Positions 16,848 to 26,297 are shown, counted from the first letter of the stretch. The stretch is 34,728 nucleotides of DNA from CAIUKX01 sp964580965 (GCA_964580965.1 CAZOLZ010000018.1:1-34728), one strand, 5' to 3'. Numbers and translations are program-made. The notes: generated by a model not told the origin, from the letters alone.

Positions 16848-18644
16848 TTACTTTCCTGCTCTTTTACGTTCGTTCTCTTTTAAAAGGATTTTACGAATTC
16901 TTAAGTTTTCAGGTGTAACTTCTACATATTCATCAGATTGAATATATTCTAAACACTCTTCTAAACTGAATTTAATTGGTGGAATTAATTTTACCTTATC
17001 GTCAGCACCAGAAGAACGCATATTTGTCATTTTCTTTGTTTTTGTAACATTTACAACCATGTCTCCAGCTCTTGAATTTTCTCCAATTACCTGTCCTTCA
17101 TATACATTTTCATTAGGAGCAATAAAGAACCTTCCTCTCTCTTGTAGGTTATTAATCGAAAAAGGGATAGCTGTACCTTGTTCCATAGATATTAGAGAAC
17201 CATTTTGTCGTCCAGGTATCTCCCCTTTGTATGGTTGATATTCCAAATAACGGTGAGTCATAATTGCTTCACCAGCTGTTTGAGTCAATAAAAAGTTTCT
17301 TAAACCAATTATTCCTCTTGAAGGAATTTGAAACTGTATAACCATACGATTCCCTTTTGGTTCCATGTTAGACATTTCACCTTTTCTGGTAGAAACAGCT
17401 TCTATAGCAGTACCACTAAATTCCTCAGGTAAGTCGATTGTTAACTCTTCAATTGGTTCATATTTAACACCATCGATTTCTCTTAAAATTACTTGAGGTT
17501 GACCAACTTGTAATTCATATCCTTCTCGACGCATTGTTTCGATTAATACAGATAAATGTAAAACACCTCTACCAGCAACTATCCACTTATCAGCTTTATC
17601 TGTTTGGTTAACCCTCATGGCTAAGTTTTTCTCAAGCTCTTTGGTTAAACGCTCTTGAATATGACGTGATGTAACCTTTTTACCTTCTTTACCAAAGAAA
17701 GGAGAGTCATTGATTGAGAATAACATATTCATTGTTGGTTCATCAATTGAAATTGAAGCTAATGGATCTGGATTTTCAGCATCACAAATAACATCACCAA
17801 TTTCAAAACCTTCAACACCTGTTACAGCACAAATATCTCCCGCTTGGACCTCAGTAACTTTAGTTCGTTCAATTCCTTCGAAAGTAAAAACTTCTTTAAC
17901 TCTGTGTTTTTCCTGAGTTCCGTCTCTTTTCACTAATACGATAGGTTGATTTTCTTTTAAAACACCTCTATTTAAACGTCCGATTGCGATACGTCCAACA
18001 TATGATGAAAAATCTAAAGAGGTAATCAACATTTGAGTATTTCCTTCTTCAATTTTACGAGGAGGGAAATAATTCAGAATGGTTTCTAGTAATGCTTCAA
18101 TATTATCTGTAGGTTGTTTGTAATCGTAAGACATCCAACCATTTTTAGCAGAGCCATAAACTGTTTTAAATTCTAACTGTTCATCATTAGCGTCTAATTC
18201 AAACATTAAATCGAAAACTTTTTCATGTACTTCTTCTGGAGTACAATTTTCTTTATCAACTTTGTTGATTACTAATAAAGGTTTCAACCCCATTGATAGT
18301 GCTTTACCTAATACAAAACGTGTTTGCGGCATAGGTCCTTCAAAAGCATCTACTAATAAACAAACACCATCAGCCATGTTTAAAACACGCTCAACTTCAC
18401 CACCAAAATCAGCGTGACCTGGAGTATCAATAATATTGATTTTTGTTCCTTTGTATAAAACAGAAACGTTTTTCGATACGATTGTGATACCTCTTTCCCT
18501 TTCCAAGTCGTTGTTATCCATGAACAACTCCCCTTTCGGTTTTTCGTGTTTAACTGTATCGTTTCCTGCTTCAATCATTCTGTCTACTAACGTTGTCTTA
18601 CCGTGGTCAACGTGAGCAATAATAGCTATGTTTCTAATTTCCAT
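16848..18644 (-). CDS. typA: Ribosome-associated translational GTPase TypA/BipA
   Basis: TypA is a ribosome-binding GTPase of the EF-G class, linked to 50S assembly and stress or cold growth. The 598-residue length is normal. GTPase motifs are intact: AHVDHGKT (10-17), RGITI in switch I, DTPGHADFGGEVERV, NKVDKEN and SAKNGW. Domain II and the EF-G-like domain III and V regions follow, then the TypA-specific C-terminus with GQVIGENSRAGDMVVNVTK and VKLIPPIKFSLEECLEYI. It starts 17 bp after the DEAD-box helicase gene, so the two are likely one transcript ending at the hairpin downstream. Confidence 0.97.
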   Translation of the reverse strand: MEIRNIAIIAHVDHGKTTLVDRMIEAGNDTVKHEKPKGELFMDNNDLERERGITIVSKNVSVLYKGTKINIIDTPGHADFGGEVERVLNMADGVCLLVDAFEGPMPQTRFVLGKALSMGLKPLLVINKVDKENCTPEEVHEKVFDLMFELDANDEQLEFKTVYGSAKNGWMSYDYKQPTDNIEALLETILNYFPPRKIEEGNTQMLITSLDFSSYVGRIAIGRLNRGVLKENQPIVLVKRDGTQEKHRVKEVFTFEGIERTKVTEVQAGDICAVTGVEGFEIGDVICDAENPDPLASISIDEPTMNMLFSINDSPFFGKEGKKVTSRHIQERLTKELEKNLAMRVNQTDKADKWIVAGRGVLHLSVLIETMRREGYELQVGQPQVILREIDGVKYEPIEELTIDLPEEFSGTAIEAVSTRKGEMSNMEPKGNRMVIQFQIPSRGIIGLRNFLLTQTAGEAIMTHRYLEYQPYKGEIPGRQNGSLISMEQGTAIPFSINNLQERGRFFIAPNENVYEGQVIGENSRAGDMVVNVTKTKKMTNMRSSGADDKVKLIPPIKFSLEECLEYIQSDEYVEVTPENLRIRKILLKENERKRAGK

Positions 18645-18661
18645 TGTTGAAATTTATATGC

Positions 18662-20452
18662 TTAATAATTTGAACGTGATCCTTTTCTATTAGATCGATT
18701 ATAACCTCCATTAGAGTTACCGAATCCACCTCTAGATGATTTGCCTGAACGATCTGATCTTTTTCCTCCACCTGAACGATTGAATCCACCATTACCAGAC
18801 TTTCTACCACCTTTTTCTTTTTGACGAGTTACTTCAACATTTACAGCATTACCTTCATATTGTGAACCGTTTACTCTTTTAAGGATATTATCAGTTTCTG
18901 TCGAATCTGCTTCAAAGAATGAGAAAGCTGGCATAATATCAATTTTTCCAATATTACCAGATTTTAGACCAGTATTATCACAAATCAAACGCAATAATCC
19001 TCCAGGATTTAATCCATCCTTAGTACCTAAACTAACAAAGAACCTTGTTTTACCTTCATCTGCAGTTCTTCTGATTCTACCTTTTGAACCTCTTTCATGA
19101 TCTCTTTCTTTACCTTTTCCATCTCGTCCAGCTGTAGCATTTAAATCTCCTGCATGTTCATAGTATTCTATGAAACGGTTAAATTCTGCTGAAATAAATT
19201 TTTTGATTACCTCTTCTTTTGATAAAGATTCTAATTCACCCATGATCTGAGTCATGAATTTAGAAATATCGGACTCTCTAACTTCAGTAGCAACAACTTT
19301 TTCAATCAATTTTGATAATTGAATCGAACAAATTTCTTCTGCACCTGGCAATTTACCATTTACAAAATCCATTCTGATTTGTTTTTCAATTGCTCTAATT
19401 TTGTAACCTTCTCTTGTATTGATTAAAACAATTGATTGACCTTTTTTACCAGCTCTTGCAGTTCTACCGCTTCTATGTGTATAGTTTTCGATATCGTCCG
19501 GTAAATTGTAATTCAATACATGTGTAATATTATCAATATCAATTCCTCTTGCAGCAACATCAGTGGCTACTAAAATTTGAATATCTTTTCTTCTAAAACG
19601 TTCCATTACACGGTCTCTTTGAGCTTGGGATAAATCTCCATGCAAAGGTTCAGCGCTGTAACCATCTTTACCAAGTTTTTCTGCAACGTTAGCTGTTTCT
19701 AAACGTGTTCTACAGAAAATTAATCCATAAATATCAGGATTGAAGTCAATTACTCTTTTTAATGCAGCGTAACGATCTCTTTCTTTTACAGTGTAATAAA
19801 TATGTTCGATATTTTCGTTACTCTGATTTTTATGTCCGATTGAAACTTCAAAAGGGTTGTGCATGTATGTTGATGCAATACGTGCCACTTCTTTAGGCAT
19901 TGTTGCAGAGAATAACCATACATTCCTTTCTTCTGGAGTTTTTTCTAAAATGGTATCAATATCTTCTTTGAATCCCATGTTTAGCATTTCGTCTGCTTCA
20001 TCCAAAACAACGTATTGAATATCTTTTAACGAAAGTGCTCTTCTGTTAATTAAATCAACTAACCTACCAGGTGTTGCTACTACGATAGATACTCCTCTAC
20101 TAATTTGAGAAATTTGACGTTTGATATCAGCACCACCATAAACAGCAACAACATTTACATTTAAATGTTTTGCGTAATTTTCTAAATCTTTTGAGATTTG
20201 TAAACAAAGTTCACGTGTAGGACAAACTACTAATCCTTGAGGATTTTTTGTTTTTTCTTCAACTTTGTCTATCAGCGGAAGACCAAAAGCCGCTGTTTTT
20301 CCTGTCCCTGTTTGAGCTAAACCAACCAAGTCTGTATCCTCTGCTAATAATTGAGGGATAGCTTGTTGTTGGATCGGAGTAGGTGTTTCAAAACCCATTT
20401 CTGAAAGCGACTTTAACACCTCACTCTTCAGCCCTAATTCACTAAATGTCAT
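18662..20452 (-). CDS. DEAD-box RNA helicase (DeaD/CshA-like) with DbpA-type domain
   Basis: The protein has 596 residues. Helicase motifs occur in order: Q motif TPIQQQAIP, motif I AQTGTGKT, PTRELCLQI, DEAD, SAT, DVAARGID, and motif VI HRSGRTARAGKKG. After the helicase core, about residues 455-545 form a DbpA-type RNA-binding domain (RFFVSLGTKDGLNPGGLLRL and following). The last ~50 residues are a low-complexity tail rich in Gly, Arg, Ser and Asn with RGG-like steps, typical of RNA remodelling or cold-shock helicases. It heads an operon with typA (17 bp), which suggests a shared role in ribosome assembly. A TATCTTTG box lies 23 bp upstream. Confidence 0.95.
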   Translation of the reverse strand: MTFSELGLKSEVLKSLSEMGFETPTPIQQQAIPQLLAEDTDLVGLAQTGTGKTAAFGLPLIDKVEEKTKNPQGLVVCPTRELCLQISKDLENYAKHLNVNVVAVYGGADIKRQISQISRGVSIVVATPGRLVDLINRRALSLKDIQYVVLDEADEMLNMGFKEDIDTILEKTPEERNVWLFSATMPKEVARIASTYMHNPFEVSIGHKNQSNENIEHIYYTVKERDRYAALKRVIDFNPDIYGLIFCRTRLETANVAEKLGKDGYSAEPLHGDLSQAQRDRVMERFRRKDIQILVATDVAARGIDIDNITHVLNYNLPDDIENYTHRSGRTARAGKKGQSIVLINTREGYKIRAIEKQIRMDFVNGKLPGAEEICSIQLSKLIEKVVATEVRESDISKFMTQIMGELESLSKEEVIKKFISAEFNRFIEYYEHAGDLNATAGRDGKGKERDHERGSKGRIRRTADEGKTRFFVSLGTKDGLNPGGLLRLICDNTGLKSGNIGKIDIMPAFSFFEADSTETDNILKRVNGSQYEGNAVNVEVTRQKEKGGRKSGNGGFNRSGGGKRSDRSGKSSRGGFGNSNGGYNRSNRKGSRSNY

Positions 20453-20475
20453 ATAATAATTATAAAAATTGACTG

Positions 20476-20483
20476 CAAAGATA
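20476..20483 (-). promoter_or_regulatory. -7 box (TATCTTTG) of the helicase-typA operon
   Basis: TATCTTTG on the minus strand fits TAnnTTTG and ends 23 bp before the helicase ATG, giving a short leader. No TTG at the -33 distance could be found. Confidence 0.45.
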
Positions 20484-20598
20484 CGTATTAAATAAGGATA
20501 AATAAAATAAATAGAGGTTACATAATTATTAAATTAGCTTTTAGTTAAAATTGTTTGCTGTAAAATTATAGCATTAATCTTACAATTAAAACTAAAAA

Positions 20599-21072
20599 TC
20601 ATTCATGATGATATGGTTCTCCTTTTAAAATAGTCATTGCGCGATACAATTGTTCCAAGAAAATCATTCTTACCATTTGATGTGAAAATGTCATACATGA
20701 TAAGCTAATTTTACCATTTGATTTTTCGTAAACTTCAGTTGAGAATCCATATGCACCTCCTATAACAAAACACAAACCTTTTCCTCCTTGGTTAAATTTT
20801 TGTTGAATAAATTTAGAAAATCCAACTGATGAAAATGTTTTACCTCTCTCATCTAACAATATCAAGGAATCTCCAGGTTGAACTTTTGATAATATTTCTT
20901 TTCCTTCTAATTCTTTTATTTGAATTTTAGAAAGTTTTTTAGCGTTTTTTAAATCAGGAATTTCTATTTTTTCAATTGACAAGTAATGTTTTAATCGATT
21001 CAAATATTCTTTTTCACCTTCAATTAAAAAGTTTTTTCCTGTTTTACCAATACAAATAAACTTTACCTTCAT
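20599..21072 (-). CDS. rlmH: 23S rRNA (pseudouridine1915-N3)-methyltransferase RlmH
   Basis: RlmH methylates pseudouridine 1915 in helix 69 of 23S rRNA on assembled ribosomes. The protein has 157 residues, the usual size. SPOUT-fold features are intact: LILLDERGKTFSS, the SAM-binding FVIGGAYGFS (about 103-112), and the C-terminal LSCMTFSHQMVRMIFLEQLYRA ending in the conserved YHHE region (split here for length: helix about 123-145, tail 150-157). It is a single gene, divergent from the dehydrogenase E1 gene. A 7-bp hairpin lies 16 bp before its ATG. Confidence 0.97.
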   Translation of the reverse strand: MKVKFICIGKTGKNFLIEGEKEYLNRLKHYLSIEKIEIPDLKNAKKLSKIQIKELEGKEILSKVQPGDSLILLDERGKTFSSVGFSKFIQQKFNQGGKGLCFVIGGAYGFSTEVYEKSNGKISLSCMTFSHQMVRMIFLEQLYRAMTILKGEPYHHE

Positions 21073-21457
21073 TTAATTATTCGTTTTAAAGACTAAATAG
21101 AAAGTCTTTATTTAATTTACGTTTATCGATTTATATTTCCCTCTATATTTTAGTTATTTTACTTTTATATGTATAAATAGATATAACTATATTAAATACA
21201 ATACAAATTAAATAATATTCCTGTTTATAACTATGAGTTGTTTAATTACTTTACATTTTTATTACTCCTAGAATACATTTTAGTATATTTTTAGTCTGAG
21301 ATATATTGTAATTAATACTATGAATAATTTTTATTAAAGTTCTAGGAGAACTAATTTCATTCTATATGAAAAATTCTTAGAAATAGATAAACCTCCATGG
21401 TATTAAATGTTATCATTTGGTTAAATATTAAGTTGGGATTAGGTATTATTAAATTGA
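21073..21457. other. Gene-free, very AT-rich stretch
   Basis: No ORF longer than about 15 codons fits on either strand. Three small structures are visible: a hairpin AAAGACT/AGTCTTT at 21088-21109 in the rlmH leader, a 15-nt palindrome AGTTCT-AGG-AGAACT at 21338-21352, and CTCCTAGAA at 21265-21273, which is the inverted copy of TTCTAGGAG at 21340-21348. They could be operators for the downstream dehydrogenase gene. No promoter was recognised here apart from the one that follows. Confidence 0.5.
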
Positions 21458-21490
21458 TTGTATAAAATCACTTAATTTTCACTATTTTTG
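21458..21490 (+). promoter_or_regulatory. Promoter TTG-N22-TATTTTTG of the dehydrogenase E1 gene
   Basis: TTG at 21458-21460 and TATTTTTG at 21483-21490 are 22 bp apart, within the Flavobacterium range. Transcription would begin near 21496, about 13 nt before the ATG at 21509. This excludes a TTG start at 21488, which lies inside the -7 box. Confidence 0.6.
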
Positions 21491-21508
21491 CATAAAATAA
21501 ATTATACT

Positions 21509-23953
21509 ATGTCAAAAGAATTAGTAAGCGAAACACTTTCTTCAGTAGATTTTGAAACATTCCGTCAGGAAGTTTTGAAAGATTTTCGTTTGGCATGTGA
21601 ATCTCGTGAAACTTCTTTATTAGGAAGAAGAGAGGTTTTAACAGGTAAAGCGAAATTTGGTATTTTTGGAGATGGAAAAGAGTTAGCTCAAATTGCATTA
21701 GCAAAGCAATTCCAATTAGGTGATTTTAGATCTGGTTATTACAGAGACCAAACCTTATTGTTTGCTATCAATGAATTGACAATTCAACAATATTTTTCAG
21801 GACTATACGCTCATACTGATGTAATTGAGGAACCTTTGTCAGCAGGTCGTCAAATGGGTGGACATTTTGCAACAAGAAATATAGATGAAAATGGTGAATG
21901 GAAGGATTTAATGAAGCAACGAAATAGCTCTTCTGATATCTCTCCTACTGCTGGACAGATGCCTCGTTTATTAGGTTTAGCTCAAGCTTCTAAGGTTTAT
22001 AGGGGAAATGAATTACTTCATGATTTAGAGAATTTTAAAAAATTCAGTAATAAAGGAAATGAAGTAGCATTTGGAACAATTGGAGATGCTTCAACTTCTG
22101 AAGGCCCATTTTGGGAAACTATAAATGCTGCAGGAGTTCTTCAAGTACCAATGGTTATGTCTGTTTGGGATGATGGTTATGGTATTTCAGTTCCTAGACA
22201 CAAACAAACCACAAAGGATAGTATTTCTGAAGCTTTAAGTGGTTTTCATCGTACAGATGAAAAACCTGGTTACGAGATTTTAGTAACAAAAGGTTGGGAT
22301 TATGCTCATTTAGTTGAAACATATGAGAAAGCAGTGGCGCTTGCAAGAGAAGAGCACATACCTGTTTTAGTTCACGTTAAAGAGGTGAATCAACCTCAAG
22401 GTCATTCAACATCAGGTTCTCATGAGCGTTACAAGACAAAAGAACGCTTAGAATGGGAAACTGAATTTGATTGTATTAATAAATTTAAAGAGTGGATAGC
22501 AAGTTTTGAAGCAGAAGGTCAAAAAATAGCTACGGAAGAAGAGTTGACTGAAATTCAAAAAGAAGCTAAGATTACAGTTAGAAATTACAAAACTGCTGCA
22601 TGGCAATCATATAGTAAGGCAATTCAAGCTGACTTATCTAGCTTACTTGAAATTTTAAAATCTTTAGCTAATCAAAGTGCTAATGGTGTTTTTATTTCAA
22701 AAGAGATTGAACTGCTAGAAAAAGCCATGGAACCTATTCGAAAAGATATTTTTAATACTGCTAGAAAAGTGTTAAGAATGGTTCGTAATGAACAATCTAC
22801 TTCGAAAAATGCTTTGGCTAATTGGATTCAAACAGAGTTAATGAAAAATGAAGAGCGTTATAGCTCACATCTATATTCTGAATCAAAATTTAGTGTAAAA
22901 AATATTGACTTTGTAGCTCCTGCTTATGATGATGAAGCTCCAATGGAAGATGGTAGAATTATTTTAAGAGAGAACTATCGTATATTATTTGAAAGACATC
23001 CTGAGGCTTTAATTTTTGGAGAAGATGCGGGTAAAATTGGTGGAGTTAATCAAACTTTAGAAGGATTACAAGAACAATTCGGTGAGCTTCGTATCTCCGA
23101 TACTGGTATACGTGAAACTACTATTATAGGTCAGGGTATCGGTTTGGCAATGAGAGGTTTAAGACCTATTGCTGAGATTCAATATTTAGATTACTTGTTA
23201 TACGCTATTCAGGTAATGTCTGATGATTTAGCAACAATACAATATCGTACAAAAGGAGGGCAAAAAGCACCTTTAATCATCAGTACAAGAGGTCACCGTT
23301 TAGAGGGGATATGGCACAGTGGAAGTCCAATGGGTATGATTATTAATGCTTGTAGAGGTATTAATGTTTGTGTACCTAGAAACATGACTAAAGCTGCCGG
23401 TTTTTACAATACTTTAATAGAAGCTGATGAACCTGCTTTAGTGGTAGAACCTCTGAATGGGTATCGAATGAAAGAACGTTTACCGAATAATATCGGTGAA
23501 TTTAAAATTCCTCTTGGTGTTCCTGAAATTGTAAATGAAGGAACTGATATCACTATGGTTTCTTATGGATCAACGTTCAATCTTTGTGAGCAAGCAGTAA
23601 AATTGTTAACTGATTTTGGAATTTCTGTAGAATTAATTGATGTTCAGACATTAATTCCATTTGATACAGATCATATTATTGCTGAATCAATAGCTAAAAC
23701 AAATCGTTTAATGATTGTTGATGAAGATGTAAGTAGTGGAGCAACAGCTTATATGTTAGATAAAATTTTAACAGAACAAGGTGCTTTCACATTGTTAGAT
23801 TCAGTTCCTATTACTTTATCTGCAAAGGATCACAGACCTGCTTATGGTACAGATGGAGATTACTTCTCTAAACCGAGCATAGATGATATCTTTGAAAAAG
23901 CTTATGCTATCATGAGTGAAGTTGATCCAACAGGTTTCCCTTCATTGTATTAG
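21509..23953 (+). CDS. Fused 2-oxoacid dehydrogenase E1 (alpha-beta), probably branched-chain type
   Basis: This enzyme decarboxylates 2-oxo acids with thiamine diphosphate and passes the acyl group to the E2 lipoyl domain. The protein has 814 residues from the ATG at 21509. The alpha half holds the ThDP-binding region GDASTSEGPFWETIN (192-206) and DDGYGISVPRHKQTT. A linker of about 150 residues rich in charged helices follows. The beta half starts near residue 475 with YRILFERHPEALIFGEDAG, then FGELRISDTGIRETTIIGQG and RGHRLEGIWHSGSPMG. Alpha-beta fusion is common for this enzyme in Bacteroidota. Branched-chain specificity is likely, but pyruvate cannot be excluded. E2 and E3 are not nearby. 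It is monocistronic, with its own promoter and terminator. Confidence 0.88.
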   Translation: MSKELVSETLSSVDFETFRQEVLKDFRLACESRETSLLGRREVLTGKAKFGIFGDGKELAQIALAKQFQLGDFRSGYYRDQTLLFAINELTIQQYFSGLYAHTDVIEEPLSAGRQMGGHFATRNIDENGEWKDLMKQRNSSSDISPTAGQMPRLLGLAQASKVYRGNELLHDLENFKKFSNKGNEVAFGTIGDASTSEGPFWETINAAGVLQVPMVMSVWDDGYGISVPRHKQTTKDSISEALSGFHRTDEKPGYEILVTKGWDYAHLVETYEKAVALAREEHIPVLVHVKEVNQPQGHSTSGSHERYKTKERLEWETEFDCINKFKEWIASFEAEGQKIATEEELTEIQKEAKITVRNYKTAAWQSYSKAIQADLSSLLEILKSLANQSANGVFISKEIELLEKAMEPIRKDIFNTARKVLRMVRNEQSTSKNALANWIQTELMKNEERYSSHLYSESKFSVKNIDFVAPAYDDEAPMEDGRIILRENYRILFERHPEALIFGEDAGKIGGVNQTLEGLQEQFGELRISDTGIRETTIIGQGIGLAMRGLRPIAEIQYLDYLLYAIQVMSDDLATIQYRTKGGQKAPLIISTRGHRLEGIWHSGSPMGMIINACRGINVCVPRNMTKAAGFYNTLIEADEPALVVEPLNGYRMKERLPNNIGEFKIPLGVPEIVNEGTDITMVSYGSTFNLCEQAVKLLTDFGISVELIDVQTLIPFDTDHIIAESIAKTNRLMIVDEDVSSGATAYMLDKILTEQGAFTLLDSVPITLSAKDHRPAYGTDGDYFSKPSIDDIFEKAYAIMSEVDPTGFPSLY

Positions 23954-23976
23954 AATAAATTATTTAAGTAAATATT

Positions 23977-24006
23977 AATCCCAATCTTTACGATTGGGAT
24001 TTTTTT
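23977..24006 (+). terminator. Terminator of the dehydrogenase E1 gene
   Basis: AATCCCAATC (23977-23986) pairs perfectly with GATTGGGATT (23992-24001) across a 5-nt loop, followed by five T. It begins 23 bp after the stop codon and also lies next to the end of the convergent oligopeptidase gene. Confidence 0.9.
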
Positions 24007-24030
24007 GATATATAATTTTAAGAGTTATTT

Positions 24031-26055
24031 TTATTCTAAATTACTCAAAATAAAAGCAAATTCCTTCGCTTTTTCCAATCGTTCTGTACTTCTTCCAGAT
24101 CCACCACCATGTCCAGCATCTAAATTACAGTCAAAGTACAAAGGGTTGTTGTTGGTTCGGTAATCTCTTATTTTTGCTACCCATTTTAGAGGTTCCCAAT
24201 ATTGTACTTGTGAATCATGATAACCCGTCGTTATATACATTGCTGGGTAATTTGTTTTCTTAACATTATCATATGGTGAATAACTTAACATATACCAATA
24301 ATAGTCTTTTTGATTTGGATTGCCCCACTCTTCATATTCTCCCACTGTTAACGGAATTGTTTCATCTAACATTGTTGTTAAAACATCAACAAAAGGAACT
24401 TGTGCAATAATCCCCTTCCATAAATAGGGCGTCATATTGGTAACAGCTCCCATTAATAAACCTCCTGCACTTCCACCCTGTGCAAAAATTTGATTTGGAT
24501 GACATTTACCTGAATGAATTAAAAATTCGGCTGCATTTATGAAATCTGTGAATGTATTTTTCTTTTTCAGGAATTTTCCATCTTCATACCATTTTTCTCC
24601 GAAGTACTTCTCCCCTCTTATGTGAGCAATTGCATAAACGAAACCTCTATCTAATAAACTCAAACGATACGGATTAAACACATCAGGAATTGTAATTCCA
24701 TAAGAACCGTAACCGTATAACATCATTGGTGCTTTCGATAAATCAATCCCTTTTTTATAAACCAAAGAAACAGGTATTTTAGTTCCATCGTTTGCTGGAG
24801 CAAAAATTCTTTCAGACTGATAATTTTCAGGTGTAAAGCCATTTTTCAAAATCGTTTTTCTGAAAAAAACTTTTTGTTTACCTGTCTTCAAAGAAAATTC
24901 CATTACACTCGAAGGAGTTGTTAATGAATTGTAAGAGAAATAAATTTTATCCGTCGCAAATGTTTCATTCACATATAAACCTACATAATAAGTTTCTTCA
25001 TCAAAATGAATGGTTTGAATTGAATTATCTTTCAAAGAAATACAATTGATTTTTTGTAAACCATTTTCTCTAACTTCCGTGACAAGATGAGTTTTAAATG
25101 CTGAAAAATCTTCAATTAAAACTTTTGAATTATGTGCAATTAGTTCTGAACAAGTTTCTATTGATTTTGGAGCACTTTTAGAGAATAAAATGCGATTATT
25201 TTTTGCTTTATTGTTCGTTAAAATATAAAATCCATTTGTATGATGTTCAACATGATAAATATGACCTTTTTTTCGAGAAAAGAAAATGGTTGGTTGCTTA
25301 CTTGGATTATCAGCATCAATCAACAAAGTCTCATTTGTAGTAGAACTTTCACAAACAATTTCAATAAACTTTCCTGTCAATGTTTTTCCAATAGAAACAT
25401 AGTAACGTTCGTCAAGTTCTTCAAAAATCAATTCATCTTTTTCTGGTGAAGTGCCTAGAACGTGTTTATAAACTTGAAATTCTCTTAATGTTTGAGGATC
25501 TTTTTTAATATAAAAAATGGTTTGATTGTCATTAGCCCAAATGATATTGCCGTCAGTTACATCGATTTTATCTTTAAGTAGTTCATTTGTTTTTAAATCT
25601 TTAAAAGAAATTTGGTATTGTCTTCTACCAACGAAATCTTCACTAAAAGCCAATAATTCATTAGACGGTGAAAGTGACCAATCAGCCAATTGATAAAAAG
25701 AATGACCTTCAGCACGTTCGTTTTGATCGAAAAATAATTTTGAGGAATCTTTATCCAATTGGTAAGTAATAGCATATTCCTTACCTTCAATTATTTTCAT
25801 TTGAAATTGTAAACCATTGATAAAGAAAGAAGCACTTTCATCATTTTCTGGAATGGTATTTTTGAATTCTGTTAAAAGGGAATAGACTGTTTCAGATTGA
25901 GCTTTGAAAAACTTTTTAGTAAATTTATTTTCTTTATCAATGTACTTTAAAACATCTTCCCCATCACGTTCATTCATCCAAAAGTAAGGATCAACTCTTT
26001 TATGGTTAAATTTTTCTAAAATATGTTCGGTTTTCTTGGCTTTTGGTTCTTTCAT
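24031..26055 (-). CDS. ptrB: Oligopeptidase B (S9A prolyl oligopeptidase family)
   Basis: The enzyme is a cytoplasmic serine peptidase that cleaves short peptides after basic residues. I place the start at ATG 26055 (674 residues), since KAKKTEHILEKFNHKRVDPY is where homologues begin. An upstream in-frame ATG at 26112 would add 19 residues that do not form a good signal peptide. The N-terminal half is the beta-propeller; the alpha/beta-hydrolase domain begins near MMLYGYGSYG. The triad is Ser529 (GGSAGG), Asp614 (YHDSQV) and His649 (DAGHGG); the spacing equals that of E. coli OpdB (532, 617, 652). A 44-codon gene lies 107 bp upstream on the same strand and may be co-transcribed. Confidence 0.92.
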   Translation of the reverse strand: MKEPKAKKTEHILEKFNHKRVDPYFWMNERDGEDVLKYIDKENKFTKKFFKAQSETVYSLLTEFKNTIPENDESASFFINGLQFQMKIIEGKEYAITYQLDKDSSKLFFDQNERAEGHSFYQLADWSLSPSNELLAFSEDFVGRRQYQISFKDLKTNELLKDKIDVTDGNIIWANDNQTIFYIKKDPQTLREFQVYKHVLGTSPEKDELIFEELDERYYVSIGKTLTGKFIEIVCESSTTNETLLIDADNPSKQPTIFFSRKKGHIYHVEHHTNGFYILTNNKAKNNRILFSKSAPKSIETCSELIAHNSKVLIEDFSAFKTHLVTEVRENGLQKINCISLKDNSIQTIHFDEETYYVGLYVNETFATDKIYFSYNSLTTPSSVMEFSLKTGKQKVFFRKTILKNGFTPENYQSERIFAPANDGTKIPVSLVYKKGIDLSKAPMMLYGYGSYGITIPDVFNPYRLSLLDRGFVYAIAHIRGEKYFGEKWYEDGKFLKKKNTFTDFINAAEFLIHSGKCHPNQIFAQGGSAGGLLMGAVTNMTPYLWKGIIAQVPFVDVLTTMLDETIPLTVGEYEEWGNPNQKDYYWYMLSYSPYDNVKKTNYPAMYITTGYHDSQVQYWEPLKWVAKIRDYRTNNNPLYFDCNLDAGHGGGSGRSTERLEKAKEFAFILSNLE

Positions 26056-26162
26056 CTGTAATTGATTCAAATTTGAAGTGAAGATAAAAACAAAAGAGGA
26101 GAAATTAGCCACTTCTCCTCCATTTGTCGAAATCCAAAAGTTAAATGTAATTGTTTAAATGT

Positions 26163-26297
26163 TCAGTTTAAGTTAATTATCATACTCTTATTTGTTTTAA
26201 CAACCTCTAATGATTTACTATAATTTAATATAGCTTTTAGAGTCTCATTTTTTGGTTCTAACTTTTTTTTAATTTCTTTCGGGTAAATTTTTATCAT
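26163..26297 (-). CDS. Small conserved-looking protein, 44 residues
   Basis: An ATG at 26297-26295 opens 44 codons closed by TGA at 26165-26163. The product starts MIKIYPKEIKKKLEPKNETL and continues with the helix KAILNYSKSLEVVK, ending MIINLN. It is basic, soluble and predicted helical. The pattern PKxETxxxxLNYSKSLxxVK is like short hypothetical proteins I associate with Flavobacteriales, and its codon choice resembles the neighbours. It fills a stretch that would otherwise be a 400-bp gap upstream of oligopeptidase B and probably shares its transcript. A weak -7-like AACATTTG lies just upstream. The function is unknown. Confidence 0.6.
   Translation of the reverse strand: MIKIYPKEIKKKLEPKNETLKAILNYSKSLEVVKTNKSMIINLN

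Noticed and set aside
21088..21109. Hairpin AAAGACT/AGTCTTT just before rlmH as a terminator or riboswitch
   Set aside because: The stem is only 7 bp and AT-rich, with no T run in either useful direction and no gene upstream to terminate. It is noted only as part of the gap.
21488..21508. A TTG start at 21488 giving seven extra residues on the dehydrogenase E1 protein
   Set aside because: The TTG overlaps the -7 promoter box TATTTTTG, so it would lie before the transcription start. The ATG at 21509 is in frame and fits.
26056..26112. A 19-residue N-terminal extension of oligopeptidase B
   Set aside because: It has no basic start or clear signal peptide. The protein from the ATG at 26055 gives triad positions 3 residues off E. 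coli OpdB throughout, as expected for a full-length enzyme.
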